Assembly (NCBI GenBank): GCA_003962985.1
Contig: RXKA01000199.1
Span: 1 to 34,071 of the forward strand
Origin: Pseudomonadota bacterium
GTDB taxonomy: Bacteria > Pseudomonadota > Gammaproteobacteria > Burkholderiales > UBA11063
Direction of reading: 5' to 3'
Length of the DNA stretch: 34,071 nucleotides
Numbering within the stretch: position 1 is the first letter of the stretch; each line of letters starts with the position of its first letter. A program made the position numbers and the translations under genes. Under the pieces are notes generated by a model. That model was given only the letters and a program-made list of their open reading frames with translations. It did no database searches and was not told the DNA's origin. Shown here piece by piece: positions 1-9,251 of this stretch.

Positions 1-34
1 AAAAATACAACACACAAAACAACACAACGATCAT
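1..34 (-). CDS. Possible start of a gene running off the left edge
   Basis: On the minus strand an ATG at 34-32 is preceded, 5 bases away, by a strong ribosome binding site (GGAGG, complement of 40-44). The eleven codons before the window edge are open and read MIVVLFCVLYF, which is hydrophobic like the start of a signal peptide or membrane helix. Too little is present to name a product. The good Shine-Dalgarno is the only support, so this could be chance. Confidence 0.3.
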   Translation of the reverse strand, partial: MIVVLFCVLYF

Positions 35-40
35 ATCTCC

Positions 41-78
41 CTCCATTTACCAGAGCGAAAGCTCTGGCATTAATGGGG
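41..78. promoter_or_regulatory. Two-part hairpin overlapping a ribosome binding site
   Basis: CCAGAGC (50-56) and GCTCTGG (61-67) form a perfect 7-bp stem around a GAAA loop (minus strand loop TTTC). An outer helix pairs CCAT (43-46) with ATGG (73-76), separated by an internal loop. Read on the minus strand, the outer arm contains the GGAGG in front of the ATG at 34, so folding would partly hide that site. No T-run follows on either strand, so a terminator is unlikely. A regulatory leader is inference. Confidence 0.4.
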
Positions 79-283
79 TTATACAAACATATTTAAACCT
101 ATTCTCAATCCTAACCTACATTTATTACGTACTACAGCATAAAAAGCAATAGAACAAAATGCTTCTAGTGTGTTTATATTCTATTCGATAATATTTATTA
201 ATGTAAATAAGTTTCACTTATACAATAAATGATGAGCTACCACAATAGATAAACAAATTTACATCAATGATAGATACATTGAA
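79..283. other. Non-coding stretch at the left edge
   Basis: AT-rich sequence between the left-edge hairpin and the promoter of the thioesterase gene. I see no credible coding frame, tRNA or repeat here. It would hold the promoter of the possible minus-strand gene, but I find no convincing pair of boxes. Confidence 0.5.
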
Positions 284-292
284 TGCTATAAT
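284..292 (+). promoter_or_regulatory. Extended -10 promoter of the thioesterase gene
   Basis: TGC-TATAAT matches the extended -10 consensus exactly. The base run 17 bp upstream (264-269) is a poor -35. Transcription would begin near 299, leaving a leader of only about 20 bases before the ATG at 321. Confidence 0.6.
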
Positions 293-320
293 AGCGTGTT
301 AATAATCTTATAAGTCTTTA

Positions 321-719
321 ATGGTGTATACACAAAAATTCCAATTATCAATCCGTGATATAAATTATGCTAACCATATGGATCATTTAGCGTTATTGAA
401 CTATTTACATGAAACAAGAGTGCGATTCTTGCGTGAACATGGTTATAGTGAATTAGATGTAGATGGCAATGGTAGTGGGTTGGTTGTGGTGAATTTGCAA
501 TGTAGCTATCGTAAAGAATGTTTCTATGGTGATTTATTAACAGTTAATATGACCTTACAGGTGCTTAGTCCAACCAAATTACAATTTAAATATCAAATTT
601 ATAATAATGATGTACTTAGTGCAGAGAGCGAAATATTGGTTGTCTTTTTAAATAAGAATAAAAAGATTATTCCAATTCCTGAATATTTGATAAATATAGC
701 TACAATGAATATTGTATAG
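321..719 (+). CDS. Hot-dog-fold (4HBT-type) acyl-CoA thioesterase-like protein
   Basis: A 132-residue single-domain protein of the hot-dog fold, probably hydrolysing an acyl-CoA or acyl-carrier thioester in the cytoplasm; the substrate cannot be told. The N-terminal signature RDINYANHMDHLALL (12-26), followed by HETRVRFLREHGYSELD, is the pattern of the thioesterase subfamily with a D-x-N-Y-x-x-H motif instead of the usual D-x-D-x-x-G-H. EcFYGD (about 66-71) fits the strand that follows the central helix. The length is normal for a stand-alone 4HBT protein. No clear Shine-Dalgarno precedes the ATG, and the leader is very short. It has its own promoter and is separated from tkt by about 100 bases containing a second promoter, so it is probably monocistronic. 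The family call is good; the reaction is inferred. Confidence 0.75.
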   Translation: MVYTQKFQLSIRDINYANHMDHLALLNYLHETRVRFLREHGYSELDVDGNGSGLVVVNLQCSYRKECFYGDLLTVNMTLQVLSPTKLQFKYQIYNNDVLSAESEILVVFLNKNKKIIPIPEYLINIATMNIV

Positions 720-776
720 TGTGGGCTATTATAGTTAAGCAGAAGAATGAAGTTTATTTATTAGCAATGTAAGATG

Positions 777-785
777 TGGTAAAAT
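777..785 (+). promoter_or_regulatory. Extended -10 promoter of tkt
   Basis: TGG-TAAAAT lies about 38 bases before the tkt start. The candidate -35 17 bp upstream (TTTATT, 757-762) is weak. A Shine-Dalgarno AAGGA at 811-815 sits 7 bases before the ATG. Confidence 0.55.
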
Positions 786-822
786 CCTTACTGAAAAAGA
801 TATTATTAAAAAGGAATTTAAT

Positions 823-2808
823 ATGGCTGATTATGGTTTAATGGCAAATGCGGTAAGAATGTTGTCAGCAGATAGCGTTGAAAAAGCTAAGTCTGGACAT
901 CCTGGTGCTCCTATGGGTATGGCTGAAATGGGAGTTGTATTGTGGCGTGATCACATGCGCCATAGTCCAATGAATCCTAATTGGCTAAATCGTGATCGAT
1001 TTGTTTTAAGTAATGGTCATGCATCTATGTTGCAATATAGTTTATTGCATTTAACTGGTTATCAAGTTTCAATAGATGATTTGAAAAACTTCCGTCAATT
1101 TCATTCTAAAACACCAGGTCATCCAGAATATCGTTATACTCCTGGGGTTGAGACAACAACTGGTCCTTTAGGGCAGGGTATTACTAACGCGGTAGGTATG
1201 GCGTTGGCTGAAAAATTATTAGCGAAAAAATATAACCGTGATCACTATAATATTGTTGATCATTATACGTATGTCTTTTCTGGTGATGGTTGCTTGATGG
1301 AAGGTATTTCCCATGAAGCATGTGCATTAGCTGGAACATGGGAATTAGGTAAACTAGTTGTACTATATGATGATAATGGTATCTCGATTGATGGTGAAGT
1401 TGAGGGTTGGTTTAATGAAGATATTCATAAACGCTTTGAATCTTACAATTGGCAAGTGATTGGTCCAGTTGATGGTCATAATGCTGAAGAATTATCATTG
1501 GCGATTAAAAAAGCTAAAGCAGTGCATAATAAACCTAGTTTGATTATTTGTAAAACTGTAATAGGTAAAGGTTCTCCTAATAAATCAGGTAAAGAAGATT
1601 GTCATGGTGCTCCTCTTGGTGCTAGTGAGCTTGAATTGGTGAGAAAAGAATTAGGTTGGGATTATGCTCCATTTGAAATTCCACAAGCTGTTTACGATGA
1701 CTTTGATTGCAAAGGTGTTGGTATGCGTGCTGAAAATGAATGGAATCAAATGTTCATGGAATACCAATCTCGTCACCATGAGTTAGCTACTGAATTATTA
1801 AGAACTAGCACTCATGAATTACCAAAAAATTGGGATAAGATTGTTGCTGATGGTATTCGCTTAGTAAATGATAAACAAGAAACTATTGCTACACGTAAAG
1901 CATCACAAAATGCGATCGAATATTTTGCGAAACATTTACCAGAATTTTTTGGTGGCTCAGCTGATTTGACAGGTTCTAATTTAACGCGTTGGAGTACAGC
2001 GGTTACATTGTCTGAGGAAAATCATTTCACTGGTAACTATGCTTCATATGGTGTGCGTGAATTTGGTATGTCAGCAATCATGAATGGTATTTTCTTACAT
2101 GGTGGCTTACGTCCATTCGGTGGTACGTTCTTAATGTTCTCTGAATATGCTCGTAATGCATTACGTATGGCAAGTTTAATGAAAATTGCTCCAATTTTTG
2201 TTTATACTCATGATTCAATCGGTTTGGGTGAAGATGGCCCAACTCATCAACCTGTTGAGCAAATCGCATCATTACGTTTAATTCCGAATATGAATGTATG
2301 GCGTCCATGTGATACAGTTGAAAGTATGGTTGCTTGGGCTAGTGCAATTGCAAATACACAAACACCATCTTCATTAGTATTTTCTCGTCAAAATCTAAAA
2401 TTTATGGCTCGTAATTCAGACCAAATTAATAACGTCTTTAAAGGTGGTTATGTATTGGTTGATGGTGGTAGAACACCTGATTACGTGTTGATAGCTACAG
2501 GTTCAGAAGTGGAATTAGCGGTAAATGTTGCAAGTAAATTGAAAGAATCTGGTAAAACGGTGCGTGTAGTATCAATGCCATCGACAAATGTATTTGATAA
2601 GCAAGATGCAGCTTATAAAGCTGAGGTTCTTGGTGGTGGTAAAAAAATGGTGGCAATTGAAGCTGGTTTGGCTGATAGTTGGTATAAATATGTTGGTCTT
2701 GATGGAACAATTATTTCAATTGATTCATTTGGTGAGTCAGCGCCTGCCGCAAAATTATTTGAACATTTTGGTTTTACAGTTGATGCTGTTTTGGCAAAAC
2801 TGGTATAA
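823..2808 (+). CDS. tkt: Transketolase
   Basis: Thiamine-diphosphate enzyme of the non-oxidative pentose phosphate pathway, moving two-carbon units between ketose and aldose phosphates. The 661 residues are a full-length bacterial transketolase. Substrate/cofactor histidines are visible at H26 (SGHPGAP), H66 (GHAS) and H100 (PGHPE). The TPP motif starts with GDG (154-156) and ends in N185. The pyrimidine domain carries [10 protein letters not shown] (377-386) and the catalytic glutamate E413 in VREFGM. The ATG at 823 has AAGGA 7 bases upstream. The next gene is gap, 39 bases on, so two Calvin/pentose/glycolysis enzymes are adjacent, as in many proteobacteria. The gene has its own promoter, and a second promoter inside its last codons can drive gap alone. 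Confidence 0.97.
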   Translation: MADYGLMANAVRMLSADSVEKAKSGHPGAPMGMAEMGVVLWRDHMRHSPMNPNWLNRDRFVLSNGHASMLQYSLLHLTGYQVSIDDLKNFRQFHSKTPGHPEYRYTPGVETTTGPLGQGITNAVGMALAEKLLAKKYNRDHYNIVDHYTYVFSGDGCLMEGISHEACALAGTWELGKLVVLYDDNGISIDGEVEGWFNEDIHKRFESYNWQVIGPVDGHNAEELSLAIKKAKAVHNKPSLIICKTVIGKGSPNKSGKEDCHGAPLGASELELVRKELGWDYAPFEIPQAVYDDFDCKGVGMRAENEWNQMFMEYQSRHHELATELLRTSTHELPKNWDKIVADGIRLVNDKQETIATRKASQNAIEYFAKHLPEFFGGSADLTGSNLTRWSTAVTLSEENHFTGNYASYGVREFGMSAIMNGIFLHGGLRPFGGTFLMFSEYARNALRMASLMKIAPIFVYTHDSIGLGEDGPTHQPVEQIASLRLIPNMNVWRPCDTVESMVAWASAIANTQTPSSLVFSRQNLKFMARNSDQINNVFKGGYVLVDGGRTPDYVLIATGSEVELAVNVASKLKESGKTVRVVSMPSTNVFDKQDAAYKAEVLGGGKKMVAIEAGLADSWYKYVGLDGTIISIDSFGESAPAAKLFEHFGFTVDAVLAKLV

Positions 2809-2809
2809 T
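2780..2809 (+). promoter_or_regulatory. Internal promoter for gap, overlapping the tkt stop
   Basis: TTGATG (2780-2785), 18 bp, then TGG-TATAAT with the -10 at 2804-2809. The TAA stop of tkt (2806-2808) lies inside the -10 box. Its position, close to the gap ribosome binding site (GGAG at 2836-2839), suggests that gap and perhaps the mre genes can be transcribed apart from tkt. Confidence 0.6.
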
Positions 2810-2847
2810 TTAGTATAAATTGATTTTAATTAATTGGAGTTTTTAAA

Positions 2848-3864
2848 ATGGCTAAAATTAGAATAGCAATTAATGGTTATGGTCGTATTGGTCGCAATGT
2901 TTTACGTGCATTATTTGAGTCTAAAAGAACAGATGAATTTGAAATTGTTGCTGTAAATGATTTAGGTTCAGATTTAGAAGTACAAGCATTAATTACACAA
3001 CGTGACACGGTACAAGGTTTCTTCCCTCATGAAGTTAAAGCGGTTGAGAATGGTTTGACTGTCGATGGTCAATTGATTCAATTCTTTGCAGAGCGTGATC
3101 CAAAAAATCTACCATGGAAAAATTTAGCAATTGACGTGGTTATGGAGTGTACTGGTGTATTTAATTCAAAAGCCAAAGCTAGTGCTCACCTTGAAGCAGG
3201 TGCTAAAAAAGTTGTATTGTCAGCACCTGGTGAAAAAGATGTTGATGCAACAGTTGTATTTGGAGTTAACCACTCAATTTTAACTAAAGATATGACAGTA
3301 GTTTCAAATGCATCTTGTACTACTAACTGTTTGGCACCAGTTGCTAAAACATTAAATGATACAGTTGGTATTGAAACTGGTTTGATGACAACGATTCATG
3401 CATTTACAAATGATCAAGTATTGACTGATGTTTATCACAAAGATGCTCGTCGTGCGCGTTCTGCAGTTATGTCAATGATCCCAACTAAAACTGGTGCAGC
3501 TGCTGCAGTTGGTTTAGTATTACCTGAACTTAAAGGTAAATTGGATGGTTTAGCTGTGCGTGTGCCTACTATTAATGTATCATTAGTAGACTTGACATTT
3601 ACTGCTAAACGTGAAACTACTAAAGATGAAATTAACGCCGTAGTAAAAGCTGCTTCAGAAGGTGCATTAAAAGGTATCTTAGGTTATAATGAATTAAAAT
3701 TAGTTTCAATGGATTTTAATCATACAACTGTATCATCAACATTTGATGCAACTCAAACTCGTGTGGATGGTAAATTGGTGAAAATATTTGCTTGGTATGA
3801 CAATGAGTGGGGCTTCTCAAACCGTATGTTAGATACAGCTAAAGCTTTATTTAATGCTAACTAA
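2848..3864 (+). CDS. gap: Glyceraldehyde-3-phosphate dehydrogenase, type I
   Basis: Oxidises glyceraldehyde 3-phosphate to 1,3-bisphosphoglycerate with NAD(P), in glycolysis or gluconeogenesis. The N-terminal Rossmann motif is INGYGRIGR (8-16), with acidic D38 after the second strand. The catalytic cysteine is C157 in SNASCTTNC, and its partner H184 is in TTIHAFT. The C-terminal [12 protein letters not shown] is the family signature. The length, 338 residues, is normal. The start is supported by GGAG 8 bases upstream. It lies 39 bases after tkt and only 20 bases before mreB, so readthrough into the cell-shape genes is likely. D38 suggests NAD preference, but this is inference. Confidence 0.97.
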   Translation: MAKIRIAINGYGRIGRNVLRALFESKRTDEFEIVAVNDLGSDLEVQALITQRDTVQGFFPHEVKAVENGLTVDGQLIQFFAERDPKNLPWKNLAIDVVMECTGVFNSKAKASAHLEAGAKKVVLSAPGEKDVDATVVFGVNHSILTKDMTVVSNASCTTNCLAPVAKTLNDTVGIETGLMTTIHAFTNDQVLTDVYHKDARRARSAVMSMIPTKTGAAAAVGLVLPELKGKLDGLAVRVPTINVSLVDLTFTAKRETTKDEINAVVKAASEGALKGILGYNELKLVSMDFNHTTVSSTFDATQTRVDGKLVKIFAWYDNEWGFSNRMLDTAKALFNAN

Positions 3865-3884
3865 TATTTAAATTTGAGGTTACG

Positions 3885-4931
3885 ATGTTCAAGAGACTAT
3901 TTAGTTTTTTCTCTACTAGTATCGCGATTGATCTTGGTACAGCTAATACACTAGTTTATATGGCTGGTAAGGGAATTATTCTTAATGAGCCGTCAATGGT
4001 GGCATTGGCAATTGATAAAAATGGTATAGGTAAACGTATCTTGGCAGTTGGTCAGGAGGCCAAAACTATGCTAGGAAAAACTCCTGGTCAAATTGAGATT
4101 GTGCGCCCAATGAAAGATGGTGTGATTGCAGACTTCAATATCACTGAACAAATGATTAAGTATTTCATTAAGAAAGCTTCAAAAAATGTTCGTTTGATGT
4201 CTGTGCCACCCACAATTGTAATTTGTGTTCCTTGTGGTTCTACGCAGGTAGAGCGTAGAGCCATAAAGGATTCTGCATTTGCCGCGGGTGCGCGTAATGT
4301 GGAAATTATTGAAGAAGCACGAGCTGCTGCAATCGGTGCAGGTCTACCTGTTGAGTCTCCACAGGCCTCAATGGTAGTTGATATCGGTGGTGGTACAACT
4401 GAGGTTGGTGTGTTATCATTAGGTGGGTTAGTTTATGCTAATTCTATCCGTGTTGCAGGTGATCGAATGGATGAAGTAATAACTAATCACATTCGCGCTA
4501 AGCATGGATTACTTATTGGTGACTCTACCGCTGAAGAGATTAAGAAGCAAATTGGTTCTGCTCATGAAAGTGGTGACAATGGCGATATGACTATTCGTGG
4601 ACGTAGTGTTTATGATGGTCTACCAAAACAGATAACAATTACCTCTGAAGAAATTCGTTTGGCTTTGAGTGATGTTTTGGATCAAATTGTAGTTGCAGTG
4701 CGTCAAGCATTGGAATTAACACCGCCTGAATTGTCTGCGGATTTAATTGATAATGGGATTGTTTTAACTGGTGGTGGTGCATTATTGCGTGGGCTTGATG
4801 TGTTATTAACTGAAGTTACACATCTACATGTTAGTGTTGCCGAAGAACCGCTATTGTGTGTTGCCAAAGGTTGTGGTGCGGCATTAGAACATGTTTCATC
4901 CAATAAAGCACACTTAGGCTATTCAAAATAA
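3885..4931 (+). CDS. mreB: Rod-shape-determining actin homologue MreB
   Basis: Bacterial actin that forms short filaments at the inner membrane and positions the lateral wall synthesis machinery. The 348 residues are standard. The nucleotide-binding motifs of the actin fold are in order: phosphate-1 IDLGTANT (15-22), phosphate-2 VVDIGGGTTEVGV (164-176) and the adenosine motif GIVLTGGGALLRG (near 292-304). The first ten residues MFKRLFSFFS form the amphipathic membrane-binding start typical of Gram-negative MreB. A GAGGT (3876-3880) sits 4 bases before the ATG. The stop TAA shares its last base with the mreC start (TAATG), so the two are translationally coupled. Presence of MreB and its partners predicts a rod-shaped or elongating cell. 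Confidence 0.97.
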   Translation: MFKRLFSFFSTSIAIDLGTANTLVYMAGKGIILNEPSMVALAIDKNGIGKRILAVGQEAKTMLGKTPGQIEIVRPMKDGVIADFNITEQMIKYFIKKASKNVRLMSVPPTIVICVPCGSTQVERRAIKDSAFAAGARNVEIIEEARAAAIGAGLPVESPQASMVVDIGGGTTEVGVLSLGGLVYANSIRVAGDRMDEVITNHIRAKHGLLIGDSTAEEIKKQIGSAHESGDNGDMTIRGRSVYDGLPKQITITSEEIRLALSDVLDQIVVAVRQALELTPPELSADLIDNGIVLTGGGALLRGLDVLLTEVTHLHVSVAEEPLLCVAKGCGAALEHVSSNKAHLGYSK

Positions 4932-5710
4932 TGCGCTTTTATAAGTTGTGGTTGATCTTACTTGGGATTGGACTAATAGCGTTAGACAAGTTCTCGTTTA
5001 TTAGTACAGTCCGAGATACTGTCGTGGTGTTCGTTGAGCGCCACGTTTCCTTATTGTTTTATCGAGTAAAAAATTATCCCCAATTACTCATTCTAAATAC
5101 GACTCAACAACAAGAACTAGCACGGCAAAATGTTGAACTTAAAAAGCAGGTTGAGCAATATTCTGTCCTACTTCAGCAAACCAAGAATCAGGCACAAGAT
5201 TTGAAAAATGTGCAGGGCTTGAATGCAGATGGAATGTACAATGATTTTGAACAGATTGTTGCTAAAGCTGTTTTAGATGTAAATTTTTTCATGAATAATC
5301 AGTTGTTACTTGATGTTGGTAAAAATAAAAATATCAAATTAGGTGATGCGGTGGTTAATAAAGATGGCGTTATCGGTCAGGTTGCAAACGTTAACCAATT
5401 GAACTCACAGGTAATGCTAGTTACTAATCAAGATTTTAAGATTTATGTTCAAAGTGCCAAATCAAAAGCTAAGATGTTAGCCCAAGGTGGTGGTAATAAT
5501 ACGATTGTTGTTAATTATATTGATAAAAATGATGACATCAAGCCTGGAGATATTTTGGAGACTACCGGCTTAGATGATGTTTATCCTGACAATATACCTG
5601 TAGCTAAAGTAGTTAAAGTTTTTTATGAAAATAACGGTTTCAATAGCGCGCTTTGTTCGCCAATTGTGAATTTCGATCAATTGCAATATGTATTGGTTTT
5701 ACAAAAATGA
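4931..5710 (+). CDS. mreC: Cell-shape protein MreC
   Basis: Inner-membrane protein with a periplasmic domain that links MreB to PBP2 and RodA in the elongasome. The 259 residues start with a short cytoplasmic tip and a membrane helix (about 5-27). A coiled coil rich in Q, E, L and K follows (about 57-95), and then the beta-rich MreC domain, with QVMLVTNQDFKIYVQS and KPGDILETTGLDDVYPDNIPVAKV as recognisable stretches. It overlaps mreB by one base and mreD by four bases (ATGA), as is usual for mreBCD. It is slightly shorter than the E. coli protein because it lacks the extended C-terminal tail; otherwise ordinary. Confidence 0.93.
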   Translation: MRFYKLWLILLGIGLIALDKFSFISTVRDTVVVFVERHVSLLFYRVKNYPQLLILNTTQQQELARQNVELKKQVEQYSVLLQQTKNQAQDLKNVQGLNADGMYNDFEQIVAKAVLDVNFFMNNQLLLDVGKNKNIKLGDAVVNKDGVIGQVANVNQLNSQVMLVTNQDFKIYVQSAKSKAKMLAQGGGNNTIVVNYIDKNDDIKPGDILETTGLDDVYPDNIPVAKVVKVFYENNGFNSALCSPIVNFDQLQYVLVLQK

Positions 5711-6180
5711 TTTCAAGCAATCTAAGGTTAGGTATTTTTCTCTTCTTGCTATTGGTTTCGCAATTTCTAATCAATAACTTTACTATATTTTATGTTGATT
5801 TCTTTGGTATCTTGCTGATAGTCTCATTAATGAGTGGTGCTTATTCATGGTCTAAAATGGTTATGTTTAGTCTCTTGGCCGATATCTTTGGACATTGGTA
5901 TCTGGGAACTCACCTAGTGTCAATTGTGATTATCAGCTTTATGGTGCATAATCTGGTTAATTTTTATCGGATGTGTGGCTGGTTCCAAAGAACACTAGTA
6001 ACCAATGTGTTTTTTATTGTTATGAAACTAGTTATCTTTGTGATTGATGCTATACTATCACGTACTTATGTTAGTATTAATAGTCTAATTTTTGAAATTG
6101 TTATCTGTATGCCAATTATTCAGTTGGTATTAGAAAAAATTATTATAAAAAGAACCTCAGAGTTTGTCTGGTATGATTAA
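5707..6180 (+). CDS. mreD: Cell-shape membrane protein MreD
   Basis: Small polytopic inner-membrane protein of the elongasome. A longer open frame begins at 5653, but the ATG at 5707, which overlaps the mreC stop as ATGA, gives MISSNLRLGIFL and the usual MreD length (157 residues). That start is chosen. About five hydrophobic segments are visible, with the family's conserved pattern in the middle (LLADIFGHWYLGTH, near 58-71), which corresponds to the D-x-x-x-x-x-x-G-x-x region of MreD. It sits between mreC and mrdA, overlapping both, so expression is coupled. The function is inferred from position and topology, because MreD sequences are weakly conserved. Confidence 0.9.
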   Translation: MISSNLRLGIFLFLLLVSQFLINNFTIFYVDFFGILLIVSLMSGAYSWSKMVMFSLLADIFGHWYLGTHLVSIVIISFMVHNLVNFYRMCGWFQRTLVTNVFFIVMKLVIFVIDAILSRTYVSINSLIFEIVICMPIIQLVLEKIIIKRTSEFVWYD

Positions 6181-8152
6181 GTCTCGAGTAATTGCGGCGT
6201 ATGTGTTTGTTTTTAGTGTGATTGCAATATTATTATCACGCTATGCCTTTTTACAAGTATTTAGTCATAAAACTCTATTAGCTAAATCAATTAATAATTA
6301 CTCCTCAATTGTAGCTACTCAGCCAGTTCGTGGAACGATTATTGATTCTGAAAGTCTAATTCTTGCAGATAACAAATTATCCTATGCTGTAGCGGTACTG
6401 CCACGTGACTCGCGCAATAATATTGAGTCAATTTTTTCTGCAATTGAACCCTATATTAATCTCACATCACTTGATAAGAAAAAATATTATAAACAATTAC
6501 GAGTATCGAAAAGCTATGACTGGGTAATTATTAAAGATGATTTATCCAATGTTGAAGTTGCAAATTTAGTTGCTCATCGCTATAGTTTTCCTGAACTTAA
6601 TATCTTTGCTCATACTAAGCGATATTATCCATTCCAAGATTTGTATGCACATAGCTTAGGTTATGTAGGGCGAGTAAGTCAAAATGATCAGAAGAAATTT
6701 GAATCTGCGGGTACATTATCTAATTATGTAGCTAATGATTATGTCGGTAAAAGCGGAATTGAGCAGTTTTATGAGTCATATTTACGTGGTAGTATTGGTA
6801 AAAAAGTAATTCGTACTGATGCATATGGTAATGAGGTTGGTTTAATTCAAAATATGCCTGCCAAAGATGGATATACATTACAATTAACTTTAAACAATAG
6901 TCTACAACAGAAAGCTAGCCAATTATTAGGTTCGCAAAAAGGTGCAATTGTTGCAATAGACCCACAAACTGGTGGAATTTTAGCTTTTGTATCTAAGCCA
7001 TCTTATGATGCTAATTTATTCCTAGATGGGATTAGTCCTGATGATTGGGATGAGTTAAGAAATGACCCTCGCAATCCACTATTAAATCGCGCTAGTCAAG
7101 GAACTTATCCTCCTGGTTCTACATTTAAGCCTTTTTTAGCAGCGGTGGCTCTCTATTCAGGAGTACGAGCACCTGGTTATCGCTTTAATGATATTGGTTA
7201 CTTTACTCTTCCAGGTTCAACACATAAGTTTAGAAATAGTGGGAATGAAGTTTTGGGTAATATTGGTATCTTGGATGCGGTGGCACATTCTTCTGATGCC
7301 TTCTTTTATAAGCTTGGTTTGGATATGGGGGTTGATCGCATGGATAAATATCTCCCTATGTTTGGTTTCGGACAAAAAACTGGTATCGATTTGCCACAAG
7401 AAAATAGTGGATTATTACCGTCACGAGATTGGAAAGCACGACGTTTTGCCAAAAATCCATACCAGAAAAATTGGTTGCCTGCCGATAGCGTAACAATGGG
7501 GGTAGGTCAAGGTTTTAATCACTATACTCCATTACAAATGGCTTTCGCAACGAGTATTTTAGCTAATGATGGTCTTGTGCGCCATCCTCATTTTCTGGCG
7601 AAGGTATTAAATAAAGATGGTTCATTAGCGATGACATATCAAGAATCTGAGACGCAGATTCCAATAAGTAAAGCTGATTTAGCTATCATCAAACAAGGTA
7701 TGGTACGTGTGATGCAATCAGGTACTGGAGCAAGAGTAGGTGCTGGTATTCGTTATTCAATTGCTGGTAAGACTGGAACGGCTCAGGTAGTGGGCTTGAT
7801 GCAAAATTCACGTAAAGCTAAATTTAGTGGTAGTCAATATAAAGATCATTCGTGGTTTATTGCCTTTGCCCCTGTAGAAAATCCAAAAATTGCGATTGCA
7901 GTTATTGTTGAGAATGCAGGTTTTGGGGCTGCAGTTGCAGGTCCAATTGTTCGTCAGATGTTTGATAGCTACTTGTTGAAACCTGAAAGTACGGGCAGTG
8001 AATCTTATACTTATACGAACTATAAGAAATTTGTGCCACGGGCAATTGAAAATGAGCAACATCAGGAAGATAATGAGAATGTAGAAAATAATGATGCTCA
8101 GGATAGTAGTTCCTCAGAAGGAGATGCAAATGAAGCTAACACTACGGAATAA
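6173..8152 (+). CDS. mrdA: Penicillin-binding protein 2 (elongasome transpeptidase)
   Basis: Class B PBP that cross-links new peptidoglycan during elongation, working with RodA. The ATG at 6173 (MIKSRVIAAYV) is preferred over an upstream in-frame TTG at 6164; it overlaps mreD by 8 bases. One N-terminal membrane helix (about 5-25) is followed by the PBP dimerisation domain, with RGTIIDSE (53-60). The transpeptidase domain has all three motifs: STFK (S316), SSD (S373) and KTG (K533), the latter in SIAGKTGTAQV. With 659 residues it is normal in length. The odd part is the tail after about residue 605, a low-complexity stretch rich in D, E, N and S. The last 23 bases also carry the start and ribosome binding site of rodA. 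Confidence 0.96.
   Translation: MIKSRVIAAYVFVFSVIAILLSRYAFLQVFSHKTLLAKSINNYSSIVATQPVRGTIIDSESLILADNKLSYAVAVLPRDSRNNIESIFSAIEPYINLTSLDKKKYYKQLRVSKSYDWVIIKDDLSNVEVANLVAHRYSFPELNIFAHTKRYYPFQDLYAHSLGYVGRVSQNDQKKFESAGTLSNYVANDYVGKSGIEQFYESYLRGSIGKKVIRTDAYGNEVGLIQNMPAKDGYTLQLTLNNSLQQKASQLLGSQKGAIVAIDPQTGGILAFVSKPSYDANLFLDGISPDDWDELRNDPRNPLLNRASQGTYPPGSTFKPFLAAVALYSGVRAPGYRFNDIGYFTLPGSTHKFRNSGNEVLGNIGILDAVAHSSDAFFYKLGLDMGVDRMDKYLPMFGFGQKTGIDLPQENSGLLPSRDWKARRFAKNPYQKNWLPADSVTMGVGQGFNHYTPLQMAFATSILANDGLVRHPHFLAKVLNKDGSLAMTYQESETQIPISKADLAIIKQGMVRVMQSGTGARVGAGIRYSIAGKTGTAQVVGLMQNSRKAKFSGSQYKDHSWFIAFAPVENPKIAIAVIVENAGFGAAVAGPIVRQMFDSYLLKPESTGSESYTYTNYKKFVPRAIENEQHQEDNENVENNDAQDSSSSEGDANEANTTE
8118..8123 (+). 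promoter_or_regulatory. Ribosome binding site fixing the rodA start
   Basis: AAGGAG, 6 bases before the ATG at 8130, is the best Shine-Dalgarno in the cluster. It decides for that start over upstream in-frame ATGs at 8091, 8094 and 8124, which lack such a site. It lies inside the coding sequence of the mrdA tail. Confidence 0.75.
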
Positions 8153-9251
8153 ACTTTATTTATTTATGCGTCATTTGTTGAGCTTTGACTATATTTTAAT
8201 TTTTTCTTTAGTCGCATTATTTATAGTTAATGTGTTTGTTCAGTATTCAGCCAACGACCAAGTCATGACGCGGTTGTATAGTGATGTGGTATTTTTTGGC
8301 TTTTCATTTATATTAATGATGATTATTGCCAGTATCAATACTAGTCGGATCCGTTCAATGGCGATACCGCTATATATTATTTCAATTATTTTGATTGCAT
8401 TAGTTTTGGTGATCGGTATTCGAGTTAATGGTGCACGGCGCTGGTTAAATCTTGGAATTAGAATTCAGCCCTCAGAATTATGTAAACTATCGGTGCCATT
8501 ACTGGTAGCTTATGTATTATCAATCAAGGATAATGTATTAACCTACAAAAACTATCTGTTAGGATTTGTTTTAATTATTATTCCCTTCTTATTAATTGCT
8601 AAACAACCAGATTTGGGTACGGGTATTTTAGTCTTTTCTGCAGGTTTTTTTGTCTTATTTTTTGCTGGATTACCGTGGAAAATAATTATAAGTAGTGTAA
8701 TTGCAATCGTTGCTTCAAGTCCATTGATTTGGCATTTGCTGAAAGATTATCAAAAGCATCGTATCTTGACCTTACTAGATCCGCAGTCAGACCCATTGGG
8801 TAAAGGTTATCATATCATTCAGGGAATTATTGCGATTGGTTCTGGTGGTATTTACGGTAAGGGTTATTTGCATGGAAGTCAAGTTCATTTAAACTTCATT
8901 CCAGAAAAGCATACCGACTTTGTGATTACGGTATTAGCTGAAGAGTTTGGTTATATTGGAATTATTGCGATTCTTACGTTGTATTTGTTAATTGCCATGC
9001 GTGGTTTACGAATTATGCGCTTAGCTCCAGATCGTTTTTCACAAACATTGGCTGGTAGTATTACCATGTCGTTTATTCTATATGTTTTGATTAATATGGG
9101 TATGGTTAGTGGTATTTTTCCTGTAGTTGGTGTTCCGTTACCCCTAATTAGTTATGGTGGTACAGCAACCATCGTAATAATGATTGGGTTTGGGATATTA
9201 TTATCAATCGATCACCGTAATCGCTATAAAGATCCATTCCATTACAATTAG
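8130..9251 (+). CDS. mrdB: SEDS peptidoglycan glycosyltransferase RodA
   Basis: Multi-pass inner-membrane enzyme that polymerises lipid II into glycan strands for side-wall growth, as the partner of PBP2. With the ATG at 8130 the protein has 373 residues, the normal size. About ten membrane helices are apparent. SEDS landmarks are seen in order: NGARRWLNLGIRIQPSEL, KQPDLGTG, the loop with GIIAIGSGGIYGKGY and HTDFVITVLAEEFGYIG, and VVGVPLPLISYGGTA near the C-terminus. It overlaps mrdA by 23 bases. It is the last gene of the elongasome operon, with a strong terminator about 50 bases after its stop. Because mrdA and mrdB overlap, equal production of the two partners is expected. Confidence 0.96.
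   Translation: MKLTLRNKLYLFMRHLLSFDYILIFSLVALFIVNVFVQYSANDQVMTRLYSDVVFFGFSFILMMIIASINTSRIRSMAIPLYIISIILIALVLVIGIRVNGARRWLNLGIRIQPSELCKLSVPLLVAYVLSIKDNVLTYKNYLLGFVLIIIPFLLIAKQPDLGTGILVFSAGFFVLFFAGLPWKIIISSVIAIVASSPLIWHLLKDYQKHRILTLLDPQSDPLGKGYHIIQGIIAIGSGGIYGKGYLHGSQVHLNFIPEKHTDFVITVLAEEFGYIGIIAILTLYLLIAMRGLRIMRLAPDRFSQTLAGSITMSFILYVLINMGMVSGIFPVVGVPLPLISYGGTATIVIMIGFGILLSIDHRNRYKDPFHYN

Noticed and set aside
2078..2308. Minus-strand frame inside tkt
   Set aside because: Antisense to highly conserved transketolase codons; composition is an artefact of the sense codons.
5653..5706. Longer N-terminus for MreD
   Set aside because: It would lie over the end of mreC. The ATGA overlap at 5707 gives the normal MreD start and length.
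7188..7493. A 101-codon frame inside mrdA
   Set aside because: It lies wholly within the PBP2 transpeptidase domain in another frame, so it is a shadow of a conserved gene.
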